A DNA stretch of 64,000 bases, from assembly GCA_003241875.1 (NCBI GenBank), contig QBLU01000013.1, positions 1 through 64,000 of the forward strand, written 5' to 3'. This DNA comes from Alphaproteobacteria bacterium. Its GTDB lineage: Bacteria; Pseudomonadota; Alphaproteobacteria; Sphingomonadales; Sphingomonadaceae. Shown piece after piece: positions 42,472-50,661 of the stretch. Each line of letters starts with the position of its first letter. Position 1 is the stretch's first letter. The notes under the pieces are model-generated. The model worked only from the letters and a program-made list of their open reading frames with translations, had not been told where the DNA came from and made no database searches. A program made the position numbers and the translations under genes.

Positions 42472-42969
42472 ATGATTTTTCATGTTTCGATTGCCGCCGG
42501 TGAACCGCAGCGTGTCGCTGGGGTCATCGCCGAACTGTGGCGCGGTGCCGCCCTGCCCGTCCCCCCGCTTGCCGATGGCTCGTGGATCGCCATGGCCGGC
42601 GACGCCCGCAACAGCGCCATCGAGGTCTATCCCTTCGGATCGGTGCTGGTGCCGGCCGATGGCGATGATGGCGATGGCGATGCGCGGGCGGTGCTCGACC
42701 CGGTGCCGAGCGCCCGCACCGCCACCCATGTCGCGATCGCCACCGACCTCAGCGCCGAGGAGGTGTACGCCATCGGCCGCCGTGAAGGCTGGCTGACCCG
42801 CTATCGCCTGCGCGGCGCGCTGTTCGGCGTCATCGAATTCTGGCTCGAAAACGCCGTGATGATCGAGGTGCTGACACCCTCGATGCAGCGCGAATATCTG
42901 ACGGGCGTGTCGATCGAGCAGTGGCGCGACCTGGTTGCCGCGGCGCCGGAACAAGCCGATCCCGAATAG
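42472..42969 (+). CDS. Uncharacterised conserved protein, VOC-fold-like
   Basis: A 165-residue soluble protein. It starts MIFHVSIAAGEPQRVAGVIAELW and includes GSWIAMAGDARNSAIEVYPFG, THVAIATDLSAEEVYAIGRREGW and FGVIEFWLENAVMIEVLTP. The beta-alpha pattern with H and E at the expected places resembles vicinal-oxygen-chelate proteins, but I cannot name a family. It stands directly behind a dyad operator (42421-42454), so it is probably an inducible or repressible single gene. Function unknown. Confidence 0.8.
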   Translation: MIFHVSIAAGEPQRVAGVIAELWRGAALPVPPLADGSWIAMAGDARNSAIEVYPFGSVLVPADGDDGDGDARAVLDPVPSARTATHVAIATDLSAEEVYAIGRREGWLTRYRLRGALFGVIEFWLENAVMIEVLTPSMQREYLTGVSIEQWRDLVAAAPEQADPE

Positions 42970-43011
42970 CAGGCGTTTACTTCCCGGCAGTTTTGCGTAC
43001 AGCTACTCCGC

Positions 43012-43764
43012 ATGAATGCCCAGACCGCCATCATCGCCGAACCCCGGCACCTGCCTGTCCCCAAAAAGGAATGGGGCGCCGCCTTTCGCGCCCTGCAGCG
43101 CCTGCTGCATGACAAGGACGACACCCGTGAGGTGTTCGAGATCATGCGCGCCCTCAACGGCGATTCGACCCGCGAGGGCTATCATCGACTGCTCGCCACC
43201 GCCGAGGGCGGGCGCCTCGCCTACCAGCGCGAGGAACTGGCGGAAAAACTGTCCGATCGCGCCTGGCTGGCGACGCTGCCGCCGGGCAGCCTGGGCGCCG
43301 TCTATCGCGATTTCACCGATACCGGCGGCGTTACCCCGCAGGGCCTCGTCGAGGTGTCGAACCAGACGATGATCGGCCTCGAGCACCCGGTCGCCTGGTT
43401 CGGCCGTCGCATCCGCGATTCGCACGACCTGTGGCACGTCACCACCGGCTATGGCCTCGATTCGCTCGGCGAAGCCTGCCTTGTCGCCTTTTCCTATGCC
43501 CAGACGCGCGCACTCGGCTGGGCGTTCATCGCCGTCGGCGCGGCCTTTAAGAGCCGCAAGGCGCCGACCCGCCAGCCCTATGTCGCCGCTATCCGCGAAG
43601 GCTATGCCCGCGGCCGCGCCGCACGCTGGCTGCCGGCACAGGACTGGGTGGCGCTGCTGCCGCTGCCGATCGAGGATGTCCGCGCCCGGCTGGGCCTTGG
43701 CCCCGCGCCGATCTATGGATCGATCCCGGTGGCGCTGCGCGGCGAGGCCGTGCCCAAGGGCTGA
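43012..43764 (+). CDS. Coq4-family protein (ubiquinone biosynthesis-like)
   Basis: A 250-residue protein of the Coq4 family. The zinc motif HDLWHVTTGYGLDSLGEA (H-D-x2-H-x11-E) is intact in the middle of the protein. Eukaryotic Coq4 is needed for ubiquinone synthesis, recently tied to C1 decarboxylation and hydroxylation of the ring; bacterial members are less studied and can also be coupled to polyprenyl-binding roles. The length and motif are complete. It is a single gene with 42 bases before it and a paired repeat after it. Confidence 0.9.
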   Translation: MNAQTAIIAEPRHLPVPKKEWGAAFRALQRLLHDKDDTREVFEIMRALNGDSTREGYHRLLATAEGGRLAYQREELAEKLSDRAWLATLPPGSLGAVYRDFTDTGGVTPQGLVEVSNQTMIGLEHPVAWFGRRIRDSHDLWHVTTGYGLDSLGEACLVAFSYAQTRALGWAFIAVGAAFKSRKAPTRQPYVAAIREGYARGRAARWLPAQDWVALLPLPIEDVRARLGLGPAPIYGSIPVALRGEAVPKG

Positions 43765-43780
43765 TCGACGGCGTGCGATC

Positions 43781-43936
43781 CTGTCACCCCGGCGCAGGCC
43801 GGGGCCCATGAGCCACGATCGTCGGCGCCCTGGTGCGCTATGTCCGTCATCCCCGCGATGAACGGAAGGACGACAAGCGTCCATAGCCGTCCCCAGGCAT
43901 GTGGTTCATGGGCCCCGGCCTACGCCGGGGTGACAG
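43781..43936. repeat. Paired interspersed inverted repeat, copy 3 (runs into mscS)
   Basis: The left unit is 43781-43810 and the right unit 43905-43936, 94 bases apart, with ends GTCACCCCGGC and GCCGGGGTGAC. The right unit overlaps the last codons and stop of mscS: the terminal residues TVTPA and the stop TAG come from repeat sequence. The central triplet is GCA on the left and TAC on the right, so this copy is mismatched there. Confidence 0.9.
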
Positions 43937-45113
43937 TTTCATCGCCCGCCCCACCCGCGGGGGCCGGCAGCTCCATCACCGGGCGCGGGTCGATCATCGT
44001 GCCGTCGGGCGCGGCGGTGAATGTCGTCTGCGTCGGATAGGCGAATTCGACCTTCAATTCGGCGAGGCGCTGCATGATGCCGAGGCAGATCGCCTGCCGC
44101 CGATCCATCATCATGTTGTAATCCGGCTCGGTGACGAAGAACACGAACTCGAAATCCAGCGACGACGCGCCGAAATTGAAGAAATGCGCCCGGTCGAAAC
44201 GCACGTTGGCCTGCGCCTTGATGATTGCCTCGATCTCGCCGGGCAGCCTTGCCACGACGTCGGGCGGGGTCTGGTAGATGATGCCGATCTGCATGACGAT
44301 GCGGCGTTCCTCGATGCGCCGCATGTTCGACACCTGCTGTTCGAGCAGCTTGGTATTGGCCATCACCAGCTGCTCGCCCGATAGCGCGCGGATGCGGGTG
44401 GTCTTCAGCCCGATCGCCTCCACCTTGCCGGTGTTGCCGGCATAGGAGATGACGTCGCCGACGCGGAACGGCCGGTCGAACAGGATCGCCAGCGCGGCGA
44501 ACAGGTCGCTGAAGATGCCCTGGGCGGCAAGGCCGATGGCGATGCCGCCGACGCCGAGCCCCGCGACCAGCGCCGTCACGTTGACGCCGATATTGTCGAG
44601 AATGAGGATCAGCGCGAGGATCCAGACGATGACGTTCACCAGCACGGTGATGACGTTCATCGCGTCCTTCAGCGATTCGCTTTCTTCGGCGCTGGTGCGG
44701 CGCTCGACCAGCGACAGCACGATCTCGCGCACCCAGATGGCACCCTGTACGGCAAAGGCGATGGTGAAGACGAAGCCGATGGCACGCAGCAGCGGCGCCG
44801 GCGCATCGCTGAGGTTGCCGACGGCCTGCATGGCCAGCACGGCCAGGAACGGGCTGCGCGTCTTCCTGACGATACGACGGACAAAGCCGCGCCAGGTGGT
44901 GACGTCATGGCCTTCGCCGAGGACCCGGCAGATCCCCCAGCGCAGCGTCCAGAACACGGCATAGAGCGCGGCGCCGACGGCGAGCGCCAGCAGCGCCTGG
45001 CGGCTGTCGTAGCGCAGCCAGTTGAAGGTATCGAGAGTGACCGCGCCAACATGATCGGGCAGGTTGCCCAGCGGCCCCGCATCGGGCTTTGCGGTCGGGG
45101 CTGCAGCCATCAT
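43920..45113 (-). CDS. MscS-family mechanosensitive ion channel
   Basis: A 397-residue protein that should open under membrane tension to release solutes. It has about five hydrophobic segments, the last being the pore helix ALVAGLGVGGIAIGLAAQGIF followed by the family signature DLFAALAILFDRPFRVGDVI and the cytoplasmic beta and alpha-beta vestibule domains. The start ATG at 45113 overlaps the ygfZ stop (ATGA); a second ATG follows directly. The C-terminal PAPAGGAGDETVTPA is low-complexity, and its last residues are encoded by a unit of the interspersed repeat. Confidence 0.94.
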   Translation of the reverse strand: MMAAAPTAKPDAGPLGNLPDHVGAVTLDTFNWLRYDSRQALLALAVGAALYAVFWTLRWGICRVLGEGHDVTTWRGFVRRIVRKTRSPFLAVLAMQAVGNLSDAPAPLLRAIGFVFTIAFAVQGAIWVREIVLSLVERRTSAEESESLKDAMNVITVLVNVIVWILALILILDNIGVNVTALVAGLGVGGIAIGLAAQGIFSDLFAALAILFDRPFRVGDVISYAGNTGKVEAIGLKTTRIRALSGEQLVMANTKLLEQQVSNMRRIEERRIVMQIGIIYQTPPDVVARLPGEIEAIIKAQANVRFDRAHFFNFGASSLDFEFVFFVTEPDYNMMMDRRQAICLGIMQRLAELKVEFAYPTQTTFTAAPDGTMIDPRPVMELPAPAGGAGDETVTPA

Positions 45114-45919
45114 GCGCCGGCCACCGCGGCGGCCAGGGCCGGTTCCAGCCACGCCGGGCGCCCTACGGTGAGCGCGGCGCCGCCTGCGGTGAGCGGGCCT
45201 GCGGCCGCCTCCAGCCGCAGATGGGCGATGCCAAGGCCGCCGGCATGGCTGCGCAGCGTGCCGGCGGTGCGGCCGGCGGCATCGCGGACCACGCCGTCGC
45301 CGGGGTCGCCGGCGATGCTGACGGGCACCAGGCGGCGGCGGACCTTGTCACGATGGTGCATGCGGGCGGTGTTTTCCTGGCCGACGTAGCAGCCCTTGGT
45401 GAAGCTGACGCCGCCGAGCAGGTCGGCCCCGGTTTCGAGCCACAACAATTCGTCCTCGCCGATGTCGGCGCTGTCGGGCACGCCGACCTGGAGGCGGTGG
45501 GCGTCATAGGCCGCGGACCCGGGGGTAGCGCCGTCGGCAAGCCAGCGCGCGCCGAGCGCGGCAAAGCGCGGATCGGCGGGGTGGCCGGCCTCGGCGCCGT
45601 TCCAGCCGGCCAGCACCCGCAGCGGGCTGGGCGCGATCGTCACCGCCTTGCGCAGCCGGTACATCGACAGCCGCCGCGCCAGCGCCGGGCCGCGGGCGGC
45701 AGCGACGTCGACCAGCACGCCATCGGGATCGGCAAACAGGATCATGTCGAACAGGGCCTTGCCCTGGGGTGACAGCAGGCCGGCATAGAGCGGGCAGTCG
45801 ACGGCGAGCTGGTCGAGGTCGTTGGTCAGCAACCCCTGAAGGAAGCTGCGCGCATCGGCACCGGTGACGGCAAGCACGGCACGGTCGTCGAGTTCGACGA
45901 TGGTCGGGGACGGGTTCAT
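45110..45919 (-). CDS. ygfZ: YgfZ/GcvT-like folate-binding protein (iron-sulfur cluster repair)
   Basis: A 269-residue GcvT-fold protein that helps maintain certain 4Fe-4S enzymes, such as MiaB. The YgfZ signature K-G-C-x-x-G-Q-E is present as [14 protein letters not shown], with the catalytic Cys. The N-terminal half carries [19 protein letters not shown] 45919 ([12 protein letters not shown]) is preferred; an in-frame GTG at 45928 adds three residues. Its stop overlaps the mscS start. It is divergent from rpmG. Confidence 0.92.
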   Translation of the reverse strand: MNPSPTIVELDDRAVLAVTGADARSFLQGLLTNDLDQLAVDCPLYAGLLSPQGKALFDMILFADPDGVLVDVAAARGPALARRLSMYRLRKAVTIAPSPLRVLAGWNGAEAGHPADPRFAALGARWLADGATPGSAAYDAHRLQVGVPDSADIGEDELLWLETGADLLGGVSFTKGCYVGQENTARMHHRDKVRRRLVPVSIAGDPGDGVVRDAAGRTAGTLRSHAGGLGIAHLRLEAAAGPLTAGGAALTVGRPAWLEPALAAAVAGA

Positions 45920-46068
45920 GCGCCACAATTAGGGGCTTGGCGCCCGTCTGCCAAATCGGGACCGATCCGCAGGCGCGGCTTGACTTTTGCCGGGCGTCCC
46001 GCCATTGGACGCCGCTTCTCGTGCCCGGCCTGCCGCGCGCGTCCAATCGCATTACTTCGGGACCTGTC

Positions 46069-46236
46069 ATGGCCAAGCCGACAACCATCAAGATCAAGCT
46101 CGTGTCGACCGCGGACACCGGTTATTATTATGTGACCAAGAAGAACCCGCGCACGCAGACCGAGAAGCTGAACTTCCGCAAGTACGACCCGGTCGCGCGC
46201 AAGCACGTCGAGTTCAAGGAAGCGAAGATCAAGTGA
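46069..46236 (+). CDS. rpmG: Ribosomal protein L33
   Basis: The 55-residue large-subunit protein L33. [18 protein letters not shown] and [12 protein letters not shown] are nearly identical to other alphaproteobacterial L33. The zinc-binding Cys pairs of the C+ form are absent, so this is the zinc-independent C- type. The frame extends upstream, but MAKPTT is the universal start. TTGACT at 45980-45985 may be the -35 of its promoter, with only a poor -10 (CATTGG) at 46003. A strong intrinsic terminator ends the unit about 95 bases after the stop. Confidence 0.97.
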   Translation: MAKPTTIKIKLVSTADTGYYYVTKKNPRTQTEKLNFRKYDPVARKHVEFKEAKIK

Positions 46237-46312
46237 AGCGCCGCGCGCGCGCAGCCTAGCTGCGCGCCGACAGGCGCGAACTCGGACGGCGAGGCGGTCG
46301 GCCTCGAGCCGG

Positions 46313-46355
46313 CCGAACTCGACCGACGTCAGCCGCGGCTTTGCCGCGGCTTTTT
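46313..46355 (+). terminator. Intrinsic terminator of rpmG (dispersed element, copy B)
   Basis: A perfect 9-base stem AGCCGCGGC/GCCGCGGCT (46331-46339 and 46343-46351) with loop TTT is followed by TTTTC. The 20-base leader CCGAACTCGACCGACGTCAG (46313-46332) matches copy A at 18496 in 18 of 20 positions, so the terminator is part of a dispersed element. Confidence 0.85.
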
Positions 46356-46377
46356 CTTTGCCGACCGAATCACCCCG

Positions 46378-47292
46378 CTAAGCCGCCTCCGCCACCCGGT
46401 TCCGCCCGGCGCGCTTGGCATCGTACAGCGCCGCATCGGCGCGCATCAGCAGCGTTTCGGCACTGCTGTCGCCATCGTTCATGACCGCCAGCCCGATGCT
46501 GATCGTGACATGGATCGGGCCATCGACGGCCCTGCCGATCGGCGTTCGCGCGACGGCATGCACCAGCCGGCCGGCGACCGCGCCGGCGATCGCGTGATCG
46601 GTATCGGGCATCACGACGACAATCTCGTCGCCGCCGAAGCGGGCGATGGTGTCGGTCGGTCGCAGCCCCGCCTGCAACGCCTCTGCCACGCTGCGCAGCA
46701 CGCGGTCGCCGGCGGCATGGCCCCAGCGATCGTTGAACGGCTTCAGCGCATCGAGATCGATCATCAGCAGCGCCAGCGAGCGGCGACCGCTGCGCGCCGA
46801 ATCGAACGCAGCCGGCAGGGTCGCATCGAGATGGTTGCGGTTGAACAGCCCGGTCACCGGGTCGATCACCGCCAGTCGCCAGACCGCGCGGGTTTCGGCG
46901 GCACGCGCCATCGCCACCTGGCGGCGCCGGACCAGGGCGGCGATCCGGGCGCGGATTTCATGAGGGTCGATCGGCAGCCCGGCGACATCGGCAACACGCA
47001 GGTCGAACGCCTTGACCAGCGCCGCCGGGTCGTCGCGCGGCACCAGCGCGAATACCGGCAGCGGAAACTGTTCGGCGGCCGGCTGCAATTCGAGCAACCG
47101 CGCCAACGCATCGGGTGACGACGGCCCGTCTAGGGCGACGATCAGCACCGTCAGCGCGCGTTCGGCGATGAGTTCGATGGCGCCGGCGATGGTCAGCACC
47201 TCGAGCGTGCCCTCGGCGGGGATCAGCGGCAGCAGCGCCTCGGCGAGGTCGCCGGCGCTGTCGCTTCCCACAAAACCGATTCGCACGGTCAT
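46378..47292 (-). CDS. GGDEF-domain diguanylate cyclase with degenerate receiver-like N-terminus
   Basis: A 304-residue protein predicted to make cyclic di-GMP. The C-terminal domain starts DPVTGLFNRNHLD and has the active site RFGGDEIVVVMPD (GGDEI, an active variant). An inhibitory I-site RPTD stands five residues before GGDE. The N-terminal 115 residues look like a response-regulator fold (VRIGFVGSDSAGD, LTVLIVALDGPSSP) but I do not see a clear phosphoacceptor setting, similar to the second receiver of PleD. ATG 47292 has AAGGGA upstream; earlier in-frame codons have no support. It is divergent from the DUF3572 gene. Confidence 0.93.
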   Translation of the reverse strand: MTVRIGFVGSDSAGDLAEALLPLIPAEGTLEVLTIAGAIELIAERALTVLIVALDGPSSPDALARLLELQPAAEQFPLPVFALVPRDDPAALVKAFDLRVADVAGLPIDPHEIRARIAALVRRRQVAMARAAETRAVWRLAVIDPVTGLFNRNHLDATLPAAFDSARSGRRSLALLMIDLDALKPFNDRWGHAAGDRVLRSVAEALQAGLRPTDTIARFGGDEIVVVMPDTDHAIAGAVAGRLVHAVARTPIGRAVDGPIHVTISIGLAVMNDGDSSAETLLMRADAALYDAKRAGRNRVAEAA

Positions 47293-47445
47293 TGGAATCC
47301 CTTGTCCCCCGGCACCCGGTACGGCTGCGGGCGGCATTCTGCCCGCTGACGCCCTTCGTGTCCCTGGCTGGCGTAGCGTGATTGTGCCATCGCAGCCAGT
47401 AACGATTGCCGCATCGCGGGCGGCAACGCTTGGCAAGGCACCATC

Positions 47446-47778
47446 ATGCCCCGTAGGGAAGCATGGTCTCCAGCCGATCGGTCCTTACGCTTGTTGCACG
47501 AACGAAAGACTAACAGCGGCGATTCGCCGGCGGTCATCGGCCTGATGGCGCTGGCGCATGTTGCCGGCGATGCCGATCTGGGGCCGCGCTTCCTGGCGCT
47601 GTCGGGCCTCGACGCGGCGACACTGCGGACGCGCGCCGGCGACCCGGTGGTGCTGGCGGCGGTCGTCGATTTCCTGACCGGCCGCGAGTCCGACCTGGTC
47701 GCCTGTGCCGAGGCCATCGGCGTCAAGCCCGCGGCGCTGGTCGCGGCCGGCGCGGCGCTGGCGGAGGGCCGGGCATGA
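47446..47778 (+). CDS. DUF3572 family protein
   Basis: A small helical protein, up to 110 residues. The family core is ALAHVAGDADLGPRFLALSGLDAATLRTRA followed by FLTGRESDLVACAEAIGVKP. Such proteins are restricted to alphaproteobacteria and have no known role. The start is uncertain: ATG 47446 has a weak AAGG, while the family core only begins near codon 30, and TTG codons at 47491 and 47494 are possible. The stop overlaps the HAD gene start (ATGA), making it the first gene of a four-gene operon. Confidence 0.85.
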   Translation: MPRREAWSPADRSLRLLHERKTNSGDSPAVIGLMALAHVAGDADLGPRFLALSGLDAATLRTRAGDPVVLAAVVDFLTGRESDLVACAEAIGVKPAALVAAGAALAEGRA

Positions 47779-48389
47779 ACCGGCCGCTGATCATTTCGGA
47801 CTGCGATGGCGTGCTCCTCGAGTTCATCGACCCGTTCATTGCCTATCTGAAGGCTGAACACGCGCTGACTTTGCGGCTCGACAGCTTTGCGCTGACCGGT
47901 AATGTCCGCGACGCGAGCGGCAACGCGATCGCCGCCGAGGCGTTTCCGCCGCTGCTCGACGGGTTTTTCACCACCCACATGCCGACGCAGATCCCGGTGG
48001 CCGGCGCGGTCGATGCCCTGGCGCGGCTGGCGACGAGCTGCGACGTCGTCGTGCTGACCAACATCGCCGACCATCACGCCGTTGCCCGCACCGCCGAGCT
48101 GGCCCGCATGGGGATGCCGTACCGCGTCATCGGCAACAACGGCCCCAAGGGGGCGCCGATCCGCGCCCTGCTCGACGAGTTCCAGCCGTCGACGGCGGTG
48201 TTCATCGACGACCTGCCGCCGCACCACAGCTCGGCGAAAAAGCATGTGCCGCACGTCCACCGCCTGCACATGGTCGCCGAGGCACCGCTGCGCGCCCTGA
48301 TCCCGGCCGCCCCCGATGCCGACGCGCGCATCGACGACTGGGCCGAGGCGATCGAGCATATCATCAGCATCCTGGAGACCGAACGATGA
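47775..48389 (+). CDS. HAD-superfamily hydrolase
   Basis: A 204-residue phosphatase-like protein. Motif I is DCDGV (D9, D11), motif II VVVLTN, motif III the Lys in NNGPKGAPIRALL, and motif IV FIDDLPPHH. This set is complete, so it should be an active phosphohydrolase; a substrate cannot be named. It is linked by ATGA overlaps to the genes on both sides, and its partner RidA suggests a metabolite-repair context. Confidence 0.92.
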   Translation: MNRPLIISDCDGVLLEFIDPFIAYLKAEHALTLRLDSFALTGNVRDASGNAIAAEAFPPLLDGFFTTHMPTQIPVAGAVDALARLATSCDVVVLTNIADHHAVARTAELARMGMPYRVIGNNGPKGAPIRALLDEFQPSTAVFIDDLPPHHSSAKKHVPHVHRLHMVAEAPLRALIPAAPDADARIDDWAEAIEHIISILETER

Positions 48390-48853
48390 CCGATACCCCC
48401 GCCGACCGGCTCGCCGCGCTCGGGATCACGCTGCCGACCGCGGCAGCACCCGCCGCCAATTATGTGCCGGGGGTCATCATCGACGGCCTGCTGCACATTT
48501 CGGGGCAGATCCCGTTCGACGAGGCCGGCGCGCTGATCAAGGGCCGGCTCGGCGATAGCGTCGAAGTCGCCGGCGGCCAGGTCGCGGCGCGGCGCTGCGC
48601 GGTGGGGCTGATCGCCCAGATGCAGGCGGCGCTGGGGGATCTCGGCCGCGTCCGCCGCATCGTCAAGCTGGGCGTCTTCGTCGCCTCCCACCCCGATTTC
48701 ACCGACCAGCCCGAGGTCGGCAATGGCGCATCGGACCTGATGGTCGCGGTGTTCGGCGATGCCGGGCGCCATGCCCGGTCGGCGGTCGGCGTCGCCGTGC
48801 TGCCGCGCGGCGTCGCGGTGGAGATCGACGCGATCGTCGCCATCCGGGATTGA
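48386..48853 (+). CDS. RidA-family reactive enamine/imine deaminase
   Basis: A 155-residue YjgF/YER057c/UK114 protein. Typical features are YVPGVIIDGLLHISGQIPFD, LGRVRRIVKLGVFVASHPDF, and the C-terminal ARSAVGVAVLPRGVAVEIDAIVA with the catalytic Arg in the position of RxxV. It belongs to the longer subgroup (about 150 residues) whose function may differ from canonical RidA, which hydrolyses 2-aminoacrylate. It lies between the HAD and FemAB-like genes, and its TGA shares one base with the next ATG. Confidence 0.92.
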   Translation: MTDTPADRLAALGITLPTAAAPAANYVPGVIIDGLLHISGQIPFDEAGALIKGRLGDSVEVAGGQVAARRCAVGLIAQMQAALGDLGRVRRIVKLGVFVASHPDFTDQPEVGNGASDLMVAVFGDAGRHARSAVGVAVLPRGVAVEIDAIVAIRD

Positions 48854-49986
48854 TGGCGGAGGTACGCGCCCGGGTGCTGACCGCCGCCACCGACGTATCC
48901 GCGGCGGATTGGAACGCCTGCGCCGGGCCCGACAATCCGTTCGTCCAGCACGCGTTCTTCACCAGCCTCGAAAGCTCGGGCAGCGCCTGCGCGCGCACCG
49001 GCTGGCAACCGGCGCATATCGTCGTCGATGATGTGGACGGGCGCCCGGCGGGCATCATGCCGGCCTATCTGAAGACCCATAGCCAGGGCGAATATGTCTT
49101 CGACCATGGCTGGGCCGATGCCTGGGAACGCGCCGGCGGGCGCTATTATCCCAAGCTGCAATGCGCGGTGCCGTTCACGCCCGCCACCGGGCCAAGGTTG
49201 CTGCTGCGCGACCCGGCGGCGGCGCCGGTGCTGCTGGCGGCGGCCGAGACGCTGGCGGTGCAGAACAAGCTGTCTTCGGTGCACGCCACCTTCATCACAC
49301 CCCAACAACAGCCCTTGTTCGAGGCGCAAGGCTGGCTGATGCGGGTCGGCGAGCAGTTCCATTGGTCGAACGACGGCTATGCCGATTTCGGCGATTTTCT
49401 AGCGGCGCTGTCGTCGCGCAAGCGGAAGGCGATCCGCAAGGAGCGCGAGGGGGCACTGGCCAGCGGTGTCGAGATCGTCCACCTGACTGGGGTGGAGATC
49501 ACCGAGGCGCATTGGGATGCGTTCTGGACCTTCTACCAGGACACCGGCATGCGGAAATGGGGCCGGCCGTACCTGACACGGTCGTTCTTCTCGATGCTGG
49601 GGGAGAGCATGGGCGATCGGGTGCTGCTGATGCTGGCGCTGCGCAATGGCCGGCCGGTGGCGGGGGCGCTGAACCTGATCGGCGGCGACTGCCTCTATGG
49701 CCGCTACTGGGGGTCGACCGAGGACATTCCCTTCCTGCATTTCGAGCTCTGCTATTACCAGGCGATCGACTGGGCCATCACGCACGGCCTGGCGCGGGTC
49801 GAGGCCGGGGCACAGGGGTCGCACAAGCTCGCGCGCGGCTATCGCCCGGTGGCGACGGTGTCGGCGCATTACATCCCCAATGCGGCGTTCCGCGAGGCGG
49901 TCGGCGATTTCGTGGCGCGCGAGGGCGAGATGGTTGCTGCCGATATCGAGGCGATGGACATGGCAACCCCGTTCAGGCGCAGCTAA
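48853..49986 (+). CDS. GNAT/FemAB-like family protein (PF04339-type, 'peptidogalycan' acyltransferase-like)
   Basis: A 377-residue cytoplasmic protein of the tandem-GNAT group often labelled 'peptidogalycan biosynthesis protein'. Marker segments are NPFVQHAFFTSLESSGS, YVFDHGWADAWERAGG, YYPKLQCAVPFTPATGPR, QFHWSNDGYADFGDFLAAL SSRKRK-like and GRYWGSTEDIPFLHFELCYYQ. The family is widespread in proteobacteria but no substrate has been shown to my knowledge; aminoacyl transfer is inferred from FemAB similarity. The ATG overlaps the RidA stop by one base (TGATG). Last gene of the DUF3572 operon. Confidence 0.9.
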   Translation: MAEVRARVLTAATDVSAADWNACAGPDNPFVQHAFFTSLESSGSACARTGWQPAHIVVDDVDGRPAGIMPAYLKTHSQGEYVFDHGWADAWERAGGRYYPKLQCAVPFTPATGPRLLLRDPAAAPVLLAAAETLAVQNKLSSVHATFITPQQQPLFEAQGWLMRVGEQFHWSNDGYADFGDFLAALSSRKRKAIRKEREGALASGVEIVHLTGVEITEAHWDAFWTFYQDTGMRKWGRPYLTRSFFSMLGESMGDRVLLMLALRNGRPVAGALNLIGGDCLYGRYWGSTEDIPFLHFELCYYQAIDWAITHGLARVEAGAQGSHKLARGYRPVATVSAHYIPNAAFREAVGDFVAREGEMVAADIEAMDMATPFRRS

Positions 49987-50027
49987 GGTTGCATGGCGCC
50001 CCAGTGGGGCGGAAGGACGAATTCTCG

Positions 50028-50543
50028 ATGATGTTGCGCGCCCTGACCATCGCCGCCCTGCTCGCCGGCACCGCTGCCGCCGCCGAACCGCAGGTCTATC
50101 GCCTGTCGCCGGCGGAGCGCGATGCCGCGATCGCGGCGGGCGCCCGGCGCACCGACACCGACACGCCGGCGCTGCTGCCGTCGCGGCTGTCGGCGGGCAG
50201 CATCACCGACCTCAACGGCCCGTCGCTCTATGCCGACGAGGAGGGCAAGCGCGACAAGAAGATCCATGGCGAGGTCGGCATGTTCGTCGGCACCGGCGGT
50301 GCCCGCGGGCTGTTCGGCACCGCGGTGGTGCCGCTCGGCGACCAGGCCACGGCCGTGTTGTCGTTCAGCCAGGCGGAAGGCCGCGGCTTCGGCTATGGGC
50401 CGTATGGCGGTTTCGGGGGCGGTTTTGGTGGCGGTTTCGGTGGCGGCTTCGGCGGCGGTTTCGGTGGGCCTGGCTATGGCTATGGCTCGCCGTACGATTA
50501 CCCGTTTGCCGGCTCTTCGTCCGGGCGGCGCCCGGTCCGCTAG
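50028..50543 (+). CDS. Small exported Gly-rich protein
   Basis: A 171-residue protein with a signal peptide (MMLRALTIAALLAGTAAAAEP). The middle has SRLSAGSITDLNGPSLY and EVGMFVGTGGARGLFGTAVVPLGDQATAVLSFSQ, which look like beta-strands, and the C-terminal third is Gly/Phe/Tyr-rich with four GGGF repeats (50409-50465). GGAAGGA is 10 bases before the first of two ATGs. I do not recognise a family; a surface or periplasmic structural role is a guess. It follows the FemAB-like gene by 41 bases. Confidence 0.82.
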   Translation: MMLRALTIAALLAGTAAAAEPQVYRLSPAERDAAIAAGARRTDTDTPALLPSRLSAGSITDLNGPSLYADEEGKRDKKIHGEVGMFVGTGGARGLFGTAVVPLGDQATAVLSFSQAEGRGFGYGPYGGFGGGFGGGFGGGFGGGFGGPGYGYGSPYDYPFAGSSSGRRPVR

Positions 50544-50567
50544 CAGTTTACGCGAACCACAAAGCCC

Positions 50568-50640
50568 GCTCAGGCTGAGCTTGTCGAAGCCGGTTCGCAA
50601 TGCGGTGCTGGCGGGGGCTTCAACAAGCTCAGCCTGAGCC
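50568..50640. repeat. 24-base inverted repeat between convergent genes
   Basis: Arms at 50568-50591 and 50616-50639 have a single mismatch and a 24-base spacer. The arm contains GCTCAGGCTGAGC (itself a dyad) and CTTGTCGAAG, a motif I recall as a dispersed intergenic repeat in many sphingomonad and other proteobacterial genomes. It sits between the Gly-rich protein and panC and could act as a bidirectional 3' end. Confidence 0.8.
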
Positions 50641-50661
50641 GACAAATTTGGGGGAGGAAAC

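Noticed and set aside
50409-50465. Tandem short repeats that might be a CRISPR or minisatellite
   Set aside because: They are in-frame GGN/TTY codons for a Gly-Phe-rich tail with no spacers; simple coding repeats.
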